Positions 19,666 through 28,803 are shown, counted from the stretch's first letter. The stretch: 64,000 nucleotides of DNA from Blastococcus sp. DSM 46786 (GCF_900109665.1 NZ_FOAO01000016.1:1-64000); one strand, 5' to 3'. Program-made: numbers and translations. The notes: a model not told the origin generated them from the letters alone.

Positions 19666-20985
19666 GTGAAGATCTCGGTCATCGGCTGCGGGTACCTGGG
19701 CGCCGTCCACGCCGCGTCGATGGCCGAGCTCGGTCACGACGTCGTCGGCATCGACGTCGACCAGGCCAAGATCGCCTCGCTGTCGAAGGCCGAGGCGCCG
19801 TTCTTCGAGCCCGGCTTCGAGGAGCTGCTGGAGCGCACCCTGGCCACCGGGCGGCTGCGCTTCTCCACCGACTTCGCCGACGCCGCGGGCTCCGCCGTCC
19901 ACTTCGTCTGCGTGGGCACCCCGCAGAAGCGCGGCGAGTACGCCGCCGACATGCGCTACGTGCAGGGCGCGGTCGAGTCGCTGCTCGACGTCCTGGCCCC
20001 CGGCGAGCTCGTCGTCGGCAAGTCCACCGTGCCGGTGGGCACGGCCGCGCAGCTGGCCGAGCTGATCGCCGACAAGGCGCCCGGCGCGCTGCTGGCGTGG
20101 AACCCGGAGTTCCTGCGCGAGGGCTTCGCGGTGCAGGACACGCTGCACCCCGACCGGCTGGTCTACGGGCTGCCCGCCGGCGCCGACGGCGACACCGCCC
20201 GGGCGCTGCTCGACGAGGTGTACGCGTCGATCGTCGAGCGCGGCACGCCAAAGGTGGAGAGCGACTACGCCACCGCCGAGATGGTGAAGACGGCGGCGAA
20301 CTCGTTCCTCGCTACGAAGATCTCCTTCATCAACGCGATGGCCGAGCTGTGCGAGGCCACCGGCGCCGACGTGAAGCTGCTGGCCGACGCCATCGGTTTC
20401 GACGACCGGATCGGCCGCAAGTTCCTCAACGCCGGCCTCGGCTTCGGCGGCGGCTGCCTGCCCAAGGACATCCGCGCCTTCATGGCCCGCGCCGGTGAGC
20501 TCGGTGCCGACCAGGCGCTGACCTTCCTGCGCGAGGTCGACAACATCAACATGCGCCGCCGCATCCGCATGGTGGAGCTGGCCCGCGAGGTCTGCGACGG
20601 CTCGCTGCTGGGCAAGCGGGTCGCCGTCCTGGGCGCGGCCTTCAAGCCCGACAGCGACGACATCCGCGACTCGCCGGCGCTCAACGTCGCCGCGCAGCTG
20701 CAGCTGCAGGGCGCCGTCGTCCGGGTGACCGACCCGGCGGCCGTCGAGAACAGCCGCCGGCAGTGGCCGCAGCTGGACTACGCGGCCACCCCCGAGGAGG
20801 CCGCCGAGCGCGCCGACGCCGTCCTGGTGCTCACCGAGTGGAAGCAGTACCGCGAGCTGGACCCGGTGGCGTTCGGCCGGATCGTCAAGCAGAAGCGCGT
20901 CCTGGACGGGCGCAACGCCCTCGACCGCGAGGCCTGGACCGCCGCCGGCTGGACCTACCGGGCGCTCGGCCGCCGCGCCGGCTGA
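19666..20985 (+). CDS. ugd: UDP-glucose 6-dehydrogenase
   Basis: Oxidises UDP-glucose to UDP-glucuronate with two NAD+, supplying an acidic sugar precursor. The 439-residue length is standard. The N-terminal NAD-binding motif is VIGCGYLGAVHAA, and the catalytic Cys264 lies in GFGGGCLPKDIRAF. Substrate-binding elements KSTVPVG, NPEFLREG and FKPDSDDIRDSP are present. The GTG start has AGGAG seven bases upstream. It is the first gene of a plus-strand pair with the flippase at 21037. Confidence 0.96.
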   Translation: MKISVIGCGYLGAVHAASMAELGHDVVGIDVDQAKIASLSKAEAPFFEPGFEELLERTLATGRLRFSTDFADAAGSAVHFVCVGTPQKRGEYAADMRYVQGAVESLLDVLAPGELVVGKSTVPVGTAAQLAELIADKAPGALLAWNPEFLREGFAVQDTLHPDRLVYGLPAGADGDTARALLDEVYASIVERGTPKVESDYATAEMVKTAANSFLATKISFINAMAELCEATGADVKLLADAIGFDDRIGRKFLNAGLGFGGGCLPKDIRAFMARAGELGADQALTFLREVDNINMRRRIRMVELAREVCDGSLLGKRVAVLGAAFKPDSDDIRDSPALNVAAQLQLQGAVVRVTDPAAVENSRRQWPQLDYAATPEEAAERADAVLVLTEWKQYRELDPVAFGRIVKQKRVLDGRNALDREAWTAAGWTYRALGRRAG

Positions 20986-21036
20986 CCCCGGTCCACCGAA
21001 CTCCCCTGCCGTGCCCCTGACCCGCCGCGCCCGCCG

Positions 21037-22368
21037 ATGGTGATCCGTCGCGTGGGCCGGGCCGTGCGCGGGGGCAAGCTGGTCAGCCGGGGCCTCACCG
21101 TCGCCGACCAGGCGATCTCCAGCGCCAGCAACATGCTGCTGTCGGTGGCGATCGCCACCGGCGTCAGCGCCAGCGTCTTCGGTGAGTTCGCGCTGATCTA
21201 CAGCATCTACTGGCTGCTGCTGGGCGGCACGCGCGCCGCCGTCCTCGACCCGCTGCTGATCACCCAGCGGAACGTGCTCAAGGGCGCGCCGGTGCACCTG
21301 GTCGCCGCTGTGTCGGCGACGGCGGTCGGCGCGATCGGCATCCCGGTCGGCCTGCTGCTGCTGGCCACGCCGCTGGACCTCGCCTGGGCCGTGTTCTTCC
21401 TCGGCCTGCCCGTCCTGCTGCTGCAGGACGCCCTGCGCTACGTCGGCTTCCTCGAGCAGCGGCCGGGCCGGGCGGTGCTGCTGGACGGCGTGTGGCTGGT
21501 GGTCATGGTGGTCGCGACCGTCCTGGCGCTCACCGAGGCGATCTCGGGGACGGCGGCGGTGCTGGCGCTGTGGATCCTCGGCGCCCTGCTGGCCGACGTC
21601 ATCGGGCTGGTGGCGTTCGGCATCCGGCGGGAGCCGGTGCGGCTGAAGGCGCGGCTGAAGGCGATGTGGCCGGTCTCCGGCCCGCTGCTGGGCGACTTCG
21701 CGCTCTCCTCCGGCTCCGGCCAGCTGACGATCTTCGTGCTGCCGCTGGTGGCCGGCACGGCGCTGCTCGGCCAGCTGAAGGCCGCGCAGGTGGCCAACGG
21801 ACCGCTCAACATCACCGTCGCCGCCGCGAGCGTCATCTGCCTGCCGATGGTGGCGAGCGCGGTGGAGTCCGACGCCGGCCGGGCATTGCGCATCGGCCGG
21901 TTCGCCTCGCTGGCGCTGGCCGGGGTCGCGGTCGTCTACGGCACGGCGCTGGTGCTGCTGCCGGAGGGCGTGGGCCGGGCGCTGTTCGGCGAGTCGTGGG
22001 GCTCGGGCTGGCTGGTGGCCGCGGTGAGCCTGCAGATGGTGCTCTTCGGCATCACCCACGGCGCGCTGCTGGCGATGCGCGGTTCCCGCAACACCAAGGC
22101 GGCGCTGCGCGTGCGCATCGGCGTGGCGCCGCTCGCGGTGTTCCTGCCCGTCACCCTCACCGCCGTGTGGGGCCGCACCGGGCTGATGGCGGGGCTGGTG
22201 ATCGCCGCGGCCACCATGTCGCTGGTGAGCTGGCTGGTCGCCGTCCGGGTGGTGCCGCAGACGCCGCCCGCCGAGCCCGGGCCGGACGATGACGAGCCGG
22301 TCGACGCCCCATCGGACGCCCCGACCGGCAAGAACCCACTCGGCTCGCCGGCGTCAGCGGCGCAGTAG
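21037..22368 (+). CDS. Wzx-like polysaccharide flippase, copy 1
   Basis: A 443-residue protein with about twelve hydrophobic segments starting after VSRGLTVADQAISSASNMLL, the arrangement of the MOP superfamily of lipid-linked oligosaccharide exporters. It would flip undecaprenyl-linked repeat units for the Wzy at 17831. The C-terminus is a Pro/Asp-rich cytoplasmic tail. The gene is 51 bp after ugd. It converges on the lyase gene with only 2 bp between the stops. Confidence 0.85.
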   Translation: MVIRRVGRAVRGGKLVSRGLTVADQAISSASNMLLSVAIATGVSASVFGEFALIYSIYWLLLGGTRAAVLDPLLITQRNVLKGAPVHLVAAVSATAVGAIGIPVGLLLLATPLDLAWAVFFLGLPVLLLQDALRYVGFLEQRPGRAVLLDGVWLVVMVVATVLALTEAISGTAAVLALWILGALLADVIGLVAFGIRREPVRLKARLKAMWPVSGPLLGDFALSSGSGQLTIFVLPLVAGTALLGQLKAAQVANGPLNITVAAASVICLPMVASAVESDAGRALRIGRFASLALAGVAVVYGTALVLLPEGVGRALFGESWGSGWLVAAVSLQMVLFGITHGALLAMRGSRNTKAALRVRIGVAPLAVFLPVTLTAVWGRTGLMAGLVIAAATMSLVSWLVAVRVVPQTPPAEPGPDDDEPVDAPSDAPTGKNPLGSPASAAQ

Positions 22369-22370
22369 CG

Positions 22371-23354
22371 TCAGTCGCCCGCCGGCTCGATCGCGACGCT
22401 CGCCCGCGACTCGCCCCAGCGGGCGTCGGAGAAGTAGACGGTGTGCTCGCGCCGGGTGTTGCTGGCGGCGTAGATGCCCTGCTTGAAGTAGATGCTCTGG
22501 CCCTCGAACAGGGTGGCCCCGACGGCGTTGACCACCCGCTCCCCGTCGATCCACACCTGCACGTTGCCCTGGTCGGGGTCGGTGGACCACTCGATGCGCA
22601 CGGTGTGGTCCAGCCACTCCCCCCGCTCCAGCGGGCCGAGATCGTAGGTGGCGGCGTACTGGGCGGATTCGCGCCCCTGCAGCCCGCCGCGCACGGAGAG
22701 CCGGATCTCGGGGTCGGGGCCGGCGGTGACCCAGAGGTCGACGTTGGGCGAGCCCTCGTTCGCCGTCTGGTGCCACTGGGTGTAGATGAGGAACTCGTCG
22801 CCGCCGTCCCACACGAAGTCCTCGGGGAAGTACGTCGACCAGGAGTACCACTGGACGTCGCCCTCGCGGGGGACGCCGGCCTCCTGGATGGTGGAGCGCA
22901 CCTCGCCGCGGATGGTGGTGTCGACGCCGAAGGTGAAGTCGCCCGGGCGGGCGGAGAAGGCGGCGGAGTACTCGGAGCCGGGGCGGGCCGGCTCCTCGAC
23001 GACCCGGACCTGCTCGGAGCGGGCGGCCTGGACCTCGCTCCAGTCGGAGAGGTCGCCGCCGGCGTAGCTCCACACCTGCTCGGGCTCCGCCGTCTCCTCG
23101 GACGACGCCGATCCCGAGGGGGAGGCCTCCGTCGGGCGGGTGATGTCGAACCGGTCCCCCGTCGTCGGGACGGGCTCGAGGTCGGATCGCGGGATGGCCG
23201 TGGACTCGATCGGCGTCGACGTCGGCTCGGCCGTGGCGTGCGGGGCCTCGCCCTCGCCCTCGCCGGCGTCGGGCTCGTCGGAGCCGCAGGCGGTCAGGAC
23301 GAGCGACGCCGTCACCACCAGGGCGAGCGGGAGCCGGCGGCGTCCTCGAATCAC
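22371..23354 (-). CDS. Lipoprotein with polysaccharide-lyase (heparin lyase I-like) domain
   Basis: A 327-residue protein with a lipoprotein signal (RRLPLALVVTASLVLTACGS, lipobox LTAC). A Ser/Thr/Glu/Pro linker to about residue 95 follows, then a jelly-roll-like domain with VQWYSWSTYFPEDFVWDG, FLIYTQWHQ, WLDHTVRIEWSTDPDQGNVQ and VWIDGERVV, resembling heparin-lyase-I-like polysaccharide lyases. It is likely anchored outside the membrane and acts on the locally made polymer during release or turnover. GTG 23354 has GAGGGA six bases upstream. Confidence 0.82.
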   Translation of the reverse strand: MIRGRRRLPLALVVTASLVLTACGSDEPDAGEGEGEAPHATAEPTSTPIESTAIPRSDLEPVPTTGDRFDITRPTEASPSGSASSEETAEPEQVWSYAGGDLSDWSEVQAARSEQVRVVEEPARPGSEYSAAFSARPGDFTFGVDTTIRGEVRSTIQEAGVPREGDVQWYSWSTYFPEDFVWDGGDEFLIYTQWHQTANEGSPNVDLWVTAGPDPEIRLSVRGGLQGRESAQYAATYDLGPLERGEWLDHTVRIEWSTDPDQGNVQVWIDGERVVNAVGATLFEGQSIYFKQGIYAASNTRREHTVYFSDARWGESRASVAIEPAGD

Positions 23355-23587
23355 TTCGGTTCCCTCTTGGTCCTGGTCTCGGCACGGTGGGCGGCGCAGC
23401 GCCCCGGACGACGGTCGGCCCGCACGGCGCGGGCCCGCGCCGGGTGACCACGGGCGGGGTGCCCGAGGTTACCCATCGCGAGCTCGTGCCCGAGGGGTCA
23501 CCGGTACGCAGGAGGAAACGAGGTGTTCACGTCCTGTGTTCCCCGACGCCCAGCGGTGACGGCGAGCAGCCTCTACTGTGGAGAGCA

Positions 23588-23653
23588 ATGATCTTCTCCG
23601 GGCGTGTCGTCGACGAGCAGCCCGAGGTGCCCCGTGCGCCTCGGAAGGGCTAG
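23588..23653 (+). CDS. Possible 21-codon leader ORF
   Basis: ATG 23588 is preceded by GGAGAG and encodes MIFSGRVVDEQPEVPRAPRK plus a final Gly. Its last codons and TAG coincide with the ribosome site (GGAAGGG) of the acyltransferase gene that starts 2 bp after its stop. The arrangement would couple translation of the two. It may be a regulatory leader peptide or a chance frame. Confidence 0.3.
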   Translation: MIFSGRVVDEQPEVPRAPRKG

Positions 23654-23655
23654 CG

Positions 23656-24888
23656 GTGTCGGCACCACATCCCGGCACGACGTCCCGCGGCACCCCGGCC
23701 CGCTCGGCCGGCCAGCGCTCGGGCGAGCGGCAGGCCGGCCGCCCATCGGCGATCCCCGCCCGCCCGCGCGCCTCGTCGTCCGGCCCCACCCCCGCCCGGG
23801 CGACCGCGCGGCTGGACTCGCTGACCGGTCTGCGGTTCGTCGCCGCGTTGCTGGTCTTCGCCTCGCACTCGATCGCGTCGTTCGAGTTCACGCCGGTCGC
23901 GGAGGCGATCGACCCGTACCTGGAGCCGGGCGCGGCCGGGGTGAGCTTCTTCTTCATCCTCAGCGGGTTCGTGCTCACCTGGACCCACCGGCCGGGTGAC
24001 AAGGCGGGCCCCTTCTACCGACGGCGGTTCGCGCGCATCGCGCCGGCGTACTGGGTCGCCGTCCTGGCGTTCATCCCGCTCAACGCGCTGGCTCGGCCGG
24101 AGGAGACCGGGGAGCTCCTGTGGCACATGGCGCCGTCGTTCATCGGCCTGCACGCGTGGATCCCGGACAACGAGTACTACTGGGCCGGCAACGGCGTCAC
24201 GTGGTCGATCTCGTGCGAGATGTTCTTCTACGCGATGTTCCCGCTGCTCATCGTGCAGGCGCTGCGGCTGTCGCAGCGGGCGCGGTGGTGGGCGGCCGGG
24301 GTGCTCTGCGTGCTGGTGATCGTGCCGCCGTTCGTGCTGGCGCCGCTGACCCACGGCGAGACGGTCGCCGACTGGGCGATCTTCATCTTCCCCGTGCAGC
24401 GGCTGTGGGAGTTCTGCCTCGGCATCCTGATCGCGCTGTGGATCAAGGAGGGGCGCCGGATCCGGCGGATCGGGCTGGGCGGCTCGCTGGTGCTGGTCGC
24501 CGTCGCCTACCTCATCGCCGCCTACGCCCCGGCGTACCTGATCTGGGTGGCCATCCCGTTCATCCCCTTCGCGCTCACCATCGCGACGGCGGCGCAGGCC
24601 GACCTGGACGGGCGCCCGTCGGTGTTCCGCCACCCGGTGCTGGTGAAGCTCGGCGAGTGGTCGTTCGCCTTCTACCTGACCCACCAGCTGGTCATCCGGG
24701 CCGTGGACTACGTGCTCGAGCCCACCACCGTGGCGATCGCCCTCGGCGCGACGGTGCTGGCCCTGGCGGGCTCGATCGCCAGCGCCTACGTGCTGTTCAC
24801 GGTGGTCGAGAAACCGCTGGAGCGGCGGCTGCGCGGCGGCTCGCTGCCGGTCAGCACCGGCGGCGGCGGCCACACCCCGCGGCGGTAG
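23656..24888 (+). CDS. Membrane O-acyltransferase (acyltransferase-3 family)
   Basis: A 410-residue polytopic protein that would transfer acetyl or acyl groups to a sugar hydroxyl. After a ~50-residue Ser/Pro/Arg-rich N-terminus it has the family motif LDSLTGLRFVAALLVFASHS with the conserved Arg and His. PFYRRRFARIAPAYW and NGVTWSISCEMFFYAMFP follow, then about eight further helices. GTG 23656 with GGAAGGG six bases upstream is preferred over any earlier start. It likely decorates the EPS. Confidence 0.88.
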   Translation: MSAPHPGTTSRGTPARSAGQRSGERQAGRPSAIPARPRASSSGPTPARATARLDSLTGLRFVAALLVFASHSIASFEFTPVAEAIDPYLEPGAAGVSFFFILSGFVLTWTHRPGDKAGPFYRRRFARIAPAYWVAVLAFIPLNALARPEETGELLWHMAPSFIGLHAWIPDNEYYWAGNGVTWSISCEMFFYAMFPLLIVQALRLSQRARWWAAGVLCVLVIVPPFVLAPLTHGETVADWAIFIFPVQRLWEFCLGILIALWIKEGRRIRRIGLGGSLVLVAVAYLIAAYAPAYLIWVAIPFIPFALTIATAAQADLDGRPSVFRHPVLVKLGEWSFAFYLTHQLVIRAVDYVLEPTTVAIALGATVLALAGSIASAYVLFTVVEKPLERRLRGGSLPVSTGGGGHTPRR

Positions 24889-24995
24889 CAGGTCTCCTCG
24901 CACGGTCGCCCGCCCTGGCAGCCACGCCGGCCTGACGCACCAGGCTCCGGCCACTCCACCGAGGCAACGACCTCCGCCACCGCACGTTTCCTAGG

Positions 24996-25001
24996 TATCC
25001 T
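24996..25001 (+). promoter_or_regulatory. -10 box of leaderless antitoxin transcript
   Basis: TATCCT (TANNNT) followed by exactly 7 nt and the ATG of the antitoxin gene. With no ribosome site present, this predicts a transcript starting at the start codon. No clear -35 is seen. Confidence 0.6.
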
Positions 25002-25008
25002 CGCCGGT

Positions 25009-25242
25009 ATGCCCGACACGGTTACCACCATCAAGGTGCCGCGGAGCCTGCGCGAGCGCATCGCCGCACAGGCAGGTCGGCAACGGATGACCGCCGCCGA
25101 AGTGATCGCCGAACTGCTGGACGAAGCCGAACGGCGTGCGCGGTTCGAGGCCGTCCGCGAGGCCTACGCGAGCACTGACGCGTCCTACCGCGAGGAGACC
25201 GAGGCATGGGACTCGTTGGCTGACGACGGCCTGCAACCGTGA
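25009..25242 (+). CDS. Antitoxin, ribbon-helix-helix (MazE-like)
   Basis: A 77-residue protein. The N-terminal TTIKVPRSLRERIAAQAGRQ then RMTAAEVIAELLDEA has the strand-helix-helix pattern of RHH DNA-binding antitoxins. The acidic C-terminus (EETEAWDSLADDGLQP) would wrap the toxin. The next gene is a MazF/PemK toxin overlapping by 4 bp, so the pair is a type II toxin-antitoxin module and this protein should also repress its own promoter. Confidence 0.85.
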   Translation: MPDTVTTIKVPRSLRERIAAQAGRQRMTAAEVIAELLDEAERRARFEAVREAYASTDASYREETEAWDSLADDGLQP

Positions 25243-25613
25243 CGGACACGGCTCCCGCGCTCGAGCGTGGCGCCGTCGTCTGGGTCGACTCCGATCCGAC
25301 CGCAGGGCGGGAACAGCGTGGCACCCGACCCGCACTGATCGTGTGCAGCACGGACTACCTGGCCAGCGTCCGCGATCTGGCGATCGTCGTCCCGATCACG
25401 TCAGTGGACCGAGGTTGGCCCCACCACGTGCCCGTCGAGGGTGACCGCACCGGCCTCTCCAAGCCGAGCTTCGCCATGACCGAGCAGCCGCGGACGACCT
25501 CGACCACTCGGATCACGCGACGCACGGGGACTGCGGGCACCGACACCATGCGACGGGTCGACCGGTGGCTCCGCGACTTCCTCGACATGAGTCGTGGGCC
25601 CGGCCGCGAGTGA
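25239..25613 (+). CDS. MazF/PemK-type toxin endoribonuclease
   Basis: A 124-residue protein with the PemK/MazF barrel motifs ERGAVVWVDSDPTAGREQRG, RPALIVCSTDYLA, LAIVVPITS and LSKPSFAMTEQPRTTS. Such toxins cleave mRNA at short sequences. The GTG start overlaps the antitoxin stop (GTGA). Sequence and arrangement agree. The cleavage specificity is unknown. Confidence 0.9.
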   Translation: MTDTAPALERGAVVWVDSDPTAGREQRGTRPALIVCSTDYLASVRDLAIVVPITSVDRGWPHHVPVEGDRTGLSKPSFAMTEQPRTTSTTRITRRTGTAGTDTMRRVDRWLRDFLDMSRGPGRE

Positions 25614-25694
25614 TCCGGCGTACGCCACTGACGGCGCCTCCGCCTCACCACGCGAAGCGGCGCTCCGGAAGCACTGACGTGAATGGCATCGCAG

Positions 25695-25901
25695 CTAGGC
25701 CGGCTGTAGCTGCTCGTGGGCGACGTTCTTGGCGCCGCACGTCTGGCAGCGGTCGTAGTTGCGGACGGCCGGAACCCAGCGAGGGTTGATCAGCGCCAGG
25801 CCACTGCGAACCTCCTGGGCCTGCACGACGACGACGTCCGTGCTTCGGCAGAGCCCGCACGGATGGTTGCTCGGGCCAAGATGCACACGCTGCCACTTCA
25901 C
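25695..25901 (-). CDS. Small zinc-ribbon-like protein
   Basis: A 68-residue product from GTG 25901, with an in-frame stop five codons upstream limiting the start. Two CxxC pairs (CGLC and CQTC, about 33 residues apart) suggest a structural zinc site. The segment between them, VVVVQAQEVRSGLALINPRW, looks folded. No function is assigned. No strong ribosome site is visible. Confidence 0.5.
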   Translation of the reverse strand: MKWQRVHLGPSNHPCGLCRSTDVVVVQAQEVRSGLALINPRWVPAVRNYDRCQTCGAKNVAHEQLQPA

Positions 25902-26270
25902 GGTGTAAGGCTGTCATCGCGCAACGTCGCGGACGTAGACCGACACACCGCCGTCACCCCGCCTGTCCCACGTTGACCACACGGACCGTGAGCGGGCCCT
26001 GACGAAAGCCTCAGCGGCGGCGCCGCGACCTTTCGTCATCGCGCTTTTCACATTTGCCGCAGCACCGGCACACCCGTAACTCGATCACACTGAGTTCGTC
26101 GCGTGGAGCAACAACAGATCGACGAGCTCACGAGCGCGTTACCTGCGATGCAGCGCAGAGGCCCGCATCAGGGGATGCGCAGGTACCTTCGAACCCAGCT
26201 ACACGAATTGCGGAGAACGGCAATCCCCGGTCGGATCCGGCGCCGAGCCGGCGACACCAAGGAAGAGCCC
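25902..26270. other. Gene-free interval
   Basis: About 370 bp of relatively A/T-containing sequence between the zinc-ribbon-like gene and the membrane microprotein at 26271. No convincing coding frame was found. The promoter of 26271 should be here. The AAGGAAGAG just before 26271 is its ribosome site. Confidence 0.4.
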
Positions 26271-26603
26271 ATGAGCTGGGTGCTGATCTTCATCACGGTG
26301 TGGGTGGTTGTCGCCCTCGCCGTGGCTGTCGCGATCGGGGCCGTCGTCCGGTTGGCCGAGCACGAGGCGCGAGCCGCCCGCGACCGCTCCGTGTACCCGG
26401 ACACCTGGCCGGACCTCCATCCAGCGGACGTGGCGCTTCCCCACCCCGCCCTTCCGGCGGACGATGGGCCGTGGCGAGTGCCCGAGGGTAGTGCCGCGGA
26501 GCCACCGCCGCGGAAGGGCCGGCCAACCGGCCGTCCGGCCCCCCAGCGTTCCGCCTCCCCGACCGAGCGCGCGCCGTCCGACCGCGAGCCCGGGATCGCC
26601 TGA
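26271..26603 (+). CDS. Small single-pass membrane protein, paralogue of 8837
   Basis: A 110-residue protein starting MSWVLIFITVWVVVALAVAV (one membrane helix), then RLAEHEARAARDRS and a long Pro/Arg-rich hydrophilic tail. AAGGAAGAG lies just upstream of ATG 26271. Its first 35 residues match the microprotein at 8837, and it has a longer tail. It precedes the LCP gene by 87 bp on the same strand. The function is unknown. Confidence 0.65.
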   Translation: MSWVLIFITVWVVVALAVAVAIGAVVRLAEHEARAARDRSVYPDTWPDLHPADVALPHPALPADDGPWRVPEGSAAEPPPRKGRPTGRPAPQRSASPTERAPSDREPGIA

Positions 26604-26689
26604 CTTCACCCTCGCGAGGCAGGGGCGAGGTGCGGGCCTGCAGCGTCGCCGTACCCTCGGCCGGGTTCGACAGGGACGGGGGCTGGTGA

Positions 26690-27817
26690 ATGCGCAGCGA
26701 CGAGAACGGCGCGTCAGGGCACGGCACGGGTGACGCCGGCCGCGTCCGCGACACCGCACCCATCCCGCTCCTGCCTGCCTCGGCGGACGGGGCCGAGGAG
26801 GCGCAGCCACGCCGCCGCGGGCTGCGGCGGGTGCTGATAAGCCTCGGCGTCCTGGCGCTGGTGCTCGCCGTGCTGGTCGGGGGCGGCATGTGGTTCCTCG
26901 CCGACCGGTGGGGCGGCAACATCGACCGGGTCTCCGGCGTCTTCGCCGACCTGGAGGCCGAGGCCCGTCCCGCGCCGGCCACCCCGCAGCAGAGCGCCGG
27001 CGAGGACCCGGTCACCTTCCTGCTGGTCGGCTCCGACACCCGCAGCGAGGGCGGGCAGGGCGCCGACCCCGGCGGCCGCTCCGACGCGATCATGCTCGCC
27101 CGCCTCTCGGCCGACCGGCAGCACGCCCAGCTGATCTCCATCCCCCGCGACTCCTGGGTGGAGATCCCCGGCCACGGCATGAACAAGATCAACGCGAGCT
27201 ACGCCCTCGGCGGGCCCTCACTCCTGGTGCAGACCGTCGAGCAGCTCACCCAGGTGCGCATCGACCACTACGTCGCGATCGACTTCGAGGGCCTGGTCCA
27301 GGTGACCGACGACCTCGGCGGCGTGGACGTCGTGGTCGCCGAGACGACGAGAAACGGCCCGTACACCTTCACCGCCGGCGTCAACCACCTCAACGGGGAC
27401 GAGGCCCGCTGGTACCTCGCCCAGCGCTACGGCCTGACCGGCGGCGACTTCGACCGGGTGAAGCGGCAGCAGCAGTACCTGCGCGCCATGTTCGACAAGC
27501 TGTTCAGCGCCGAGACCTTCACCAGCCCGCCCAAGCTCGACGCGGCCATGCTGGCCGTCACCAGCGCGGTGAGCGTCGACGAGACGCTCAGCAACGCCGA
27601 CCTGGTCAGCCTGGCGTACTCGATGCGTGGTGTGACGCCGGGCGACATCGAGTACTTCACCGCACCGGTGCTGGGCACCGGCATGGAGGGGCCGGCCAGC
27701 GTCGTCTACCTCGACCACGTCACCGCCGAGCGCATGTGGGAGTACCTCCGCAGCGACTCGCTCGCCCAGAACGCCGACGAGTTCGCCGACGAGGCGCTCC
27801 CCGACGTCCCGCGCTGA
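26690..27817 (+). CDS. LytR-CpsA-Psr (LCP) family polymer ligase
   Basis: A 375-residue membrane-anchored enzyme expected to transfer completed polymers from the polyprenyl carrier to the cell wall. A cytoplasmic basic N-terminus precedes one helix (VLISLGVLALVLAVLVGGG). The extracytoplasmic LCP domain follows, with FLLVGSDTRSEGGQ, GRSDAIMLARLS, QLISIPRDSWVEIPGHGMNK, INASYALGG and RWYLAQRYGLTGGDFDRVKR, carrying the conserved Asp and Arg residues that bind the pyrophosphate. Its position in the EPS locus suggests it attaches one of these polymers. Confidence 0.92.
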   Translation: MRSDENGASGHGTGDAGRVRDTAPIPLLPASADGAEEAQPRRRGLRRVLISLGVLALVLAVLVGGGMWFLADRWGGNIDRVSGVFADLEAEARPAPATPQQSAGEDPVTFLLVGSDTRSEGGQGADPGGRSDAIMLARLSADRQHAQLISIPRDSWVEIPGHGMNKINASYALGGPSLLVQTVEQLTQVRIDHYVAIDFEGLVQVTDDLGGVDVVVAETTRNGPYTFTAGVNHLNGDEARWYLAQRYGLTGGDFDRVKRQQQYLRAMFDKLFSAETFTSPPKLDAAMLAVTSAVSVDETLSNADLVSLAYSMRGVTPGDIEYFTAPVLGTGMEGPASVVYLDHVTAERMWEYLRSDSLAQNADEFADEALPDVPR

Positions 27818-27834
27818 GCGGCGGACGGACCGGA

Positions 27835-28803
27835 TCAGGGCCGCGGCCACCCCGCCCAGGCGGACTCCACCATCTCCCGCACGCCGAACGAGGCCCGCCA
27901 TCCCAGGGCGCCCTCGATGACCTCCGCTGACGCCACCACCCGAGGGGGGTCCCCGGGTCGGCGGTCGAGAACCGTCGGCTCCGACCACTCCGCGCCGGCG
28001 GTGCCGGTGACCTCGCGGATGACGGCGATCATCTCCCGCACCGAGACGCCCTCGCCCCGGCCGATGTTGGCGACGAGGTCGGTGATGCGGCCCTCCGCCA
28101 GTGCGGCGGCGGCGGCGGCGTGCGCCGACGCGATGTCCTGCACGTGGATGAAGTCACGCACGCACGTGCCGTCGTGCGTCGAGTAGTCGTCTCCGAAGAT
28201 GACGGGCGGCTGCTGCTGGACCAGCCGCTGGAACACCATGGGCACGAGGTTGGACACGCCTCGATCGGCGAGCTCGGGGGTCGCGCAGCCCGCGACGTTG
28301 AAGTAGCGGAGGCTGGCGTAACGGAGCCCGGTGGCCGCAGCCACGTCGGCGACCATCTGCTCGCCGATCAGCTTGGTGCGGCCGTAGGGATTGATCGGCC
28401 GGCACTGCGTCCTCTCGTCGACCTGCTCGACGTCGGACTCCCCGTACACGGCCGCGCTCGACGAGAAGACGAAGGAGTCGACCCCCTCGGACGCGGCCGC
28501 CTCGAGCAGGCACCGCAGGCCCTCGACGTTCTCCCGGTAGTAGCTCAATGGCTCGCGGACGGACTCCTCCACCGCCTTCTTGGCGGCGAGGTGCACGACA
28601 CCGCGCACCCGGTGCTCGCGCAGCGTCCGGGCGACGAGTTCGCGGTCGAGCGTCGAGCCGACGACGAGCGGCACCTGCGCGACCCGCTTCTCGATGCCCG
28701 TGCTGAGGTCGTCGAGGACGACCACGTCCTGGCCGGCGGCTCGCATCGCCGCCACCACGTGAGCCCCGATGTAGCCCGCACCACCCGTGACCAGCCAGCT
28801 CAT
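27835..28803 (-). CDS. galE: UDP-glucose 4-epimerase
   Basis: Interconverts UDP-glucose and UDP-galactose using bound NAD. The 322-residue extended SDR has VTGGAGYIGAHVV at the N-terminus, SSSAAVYGE, the YGRTK (YxxxK) catalytic motif, RYFNVAGC and the RDFIHVQDIASAH element of GalE proteins. ATG 28803 directly begins the Rossmann strand. It converges on the LCP gene with 17 bp between stops. Confidence 0.93.
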   Translation of the reverse strand: MSWLVTGGAGYIGAHVVAAMRAAGQDVVVLDDLSTGIEKRVAQVPLVVGSTLDRELVARTLREHRVRGVVHLAAKKAVEESVREPLSYYRENVEGLRCLLEAAASEGVDSFVFSSSAAVYGESDVEQVDERTQCRPINPYGRTKLIGEQMVADVAAATGLRYASLRYFNVAGCATPELADRGVSNLVPMVFQRLVQQQPPVIFGDDYSTHDGTCVRDFIHVQDIASAHAAAAAALAEGRITDLVANIGRGEGVSVREMIAVIREVTGTAGAEWSEPTVLDRRPGDPPRVVASAEVIEGALGWRASFGVREMVESAWAGWPRP

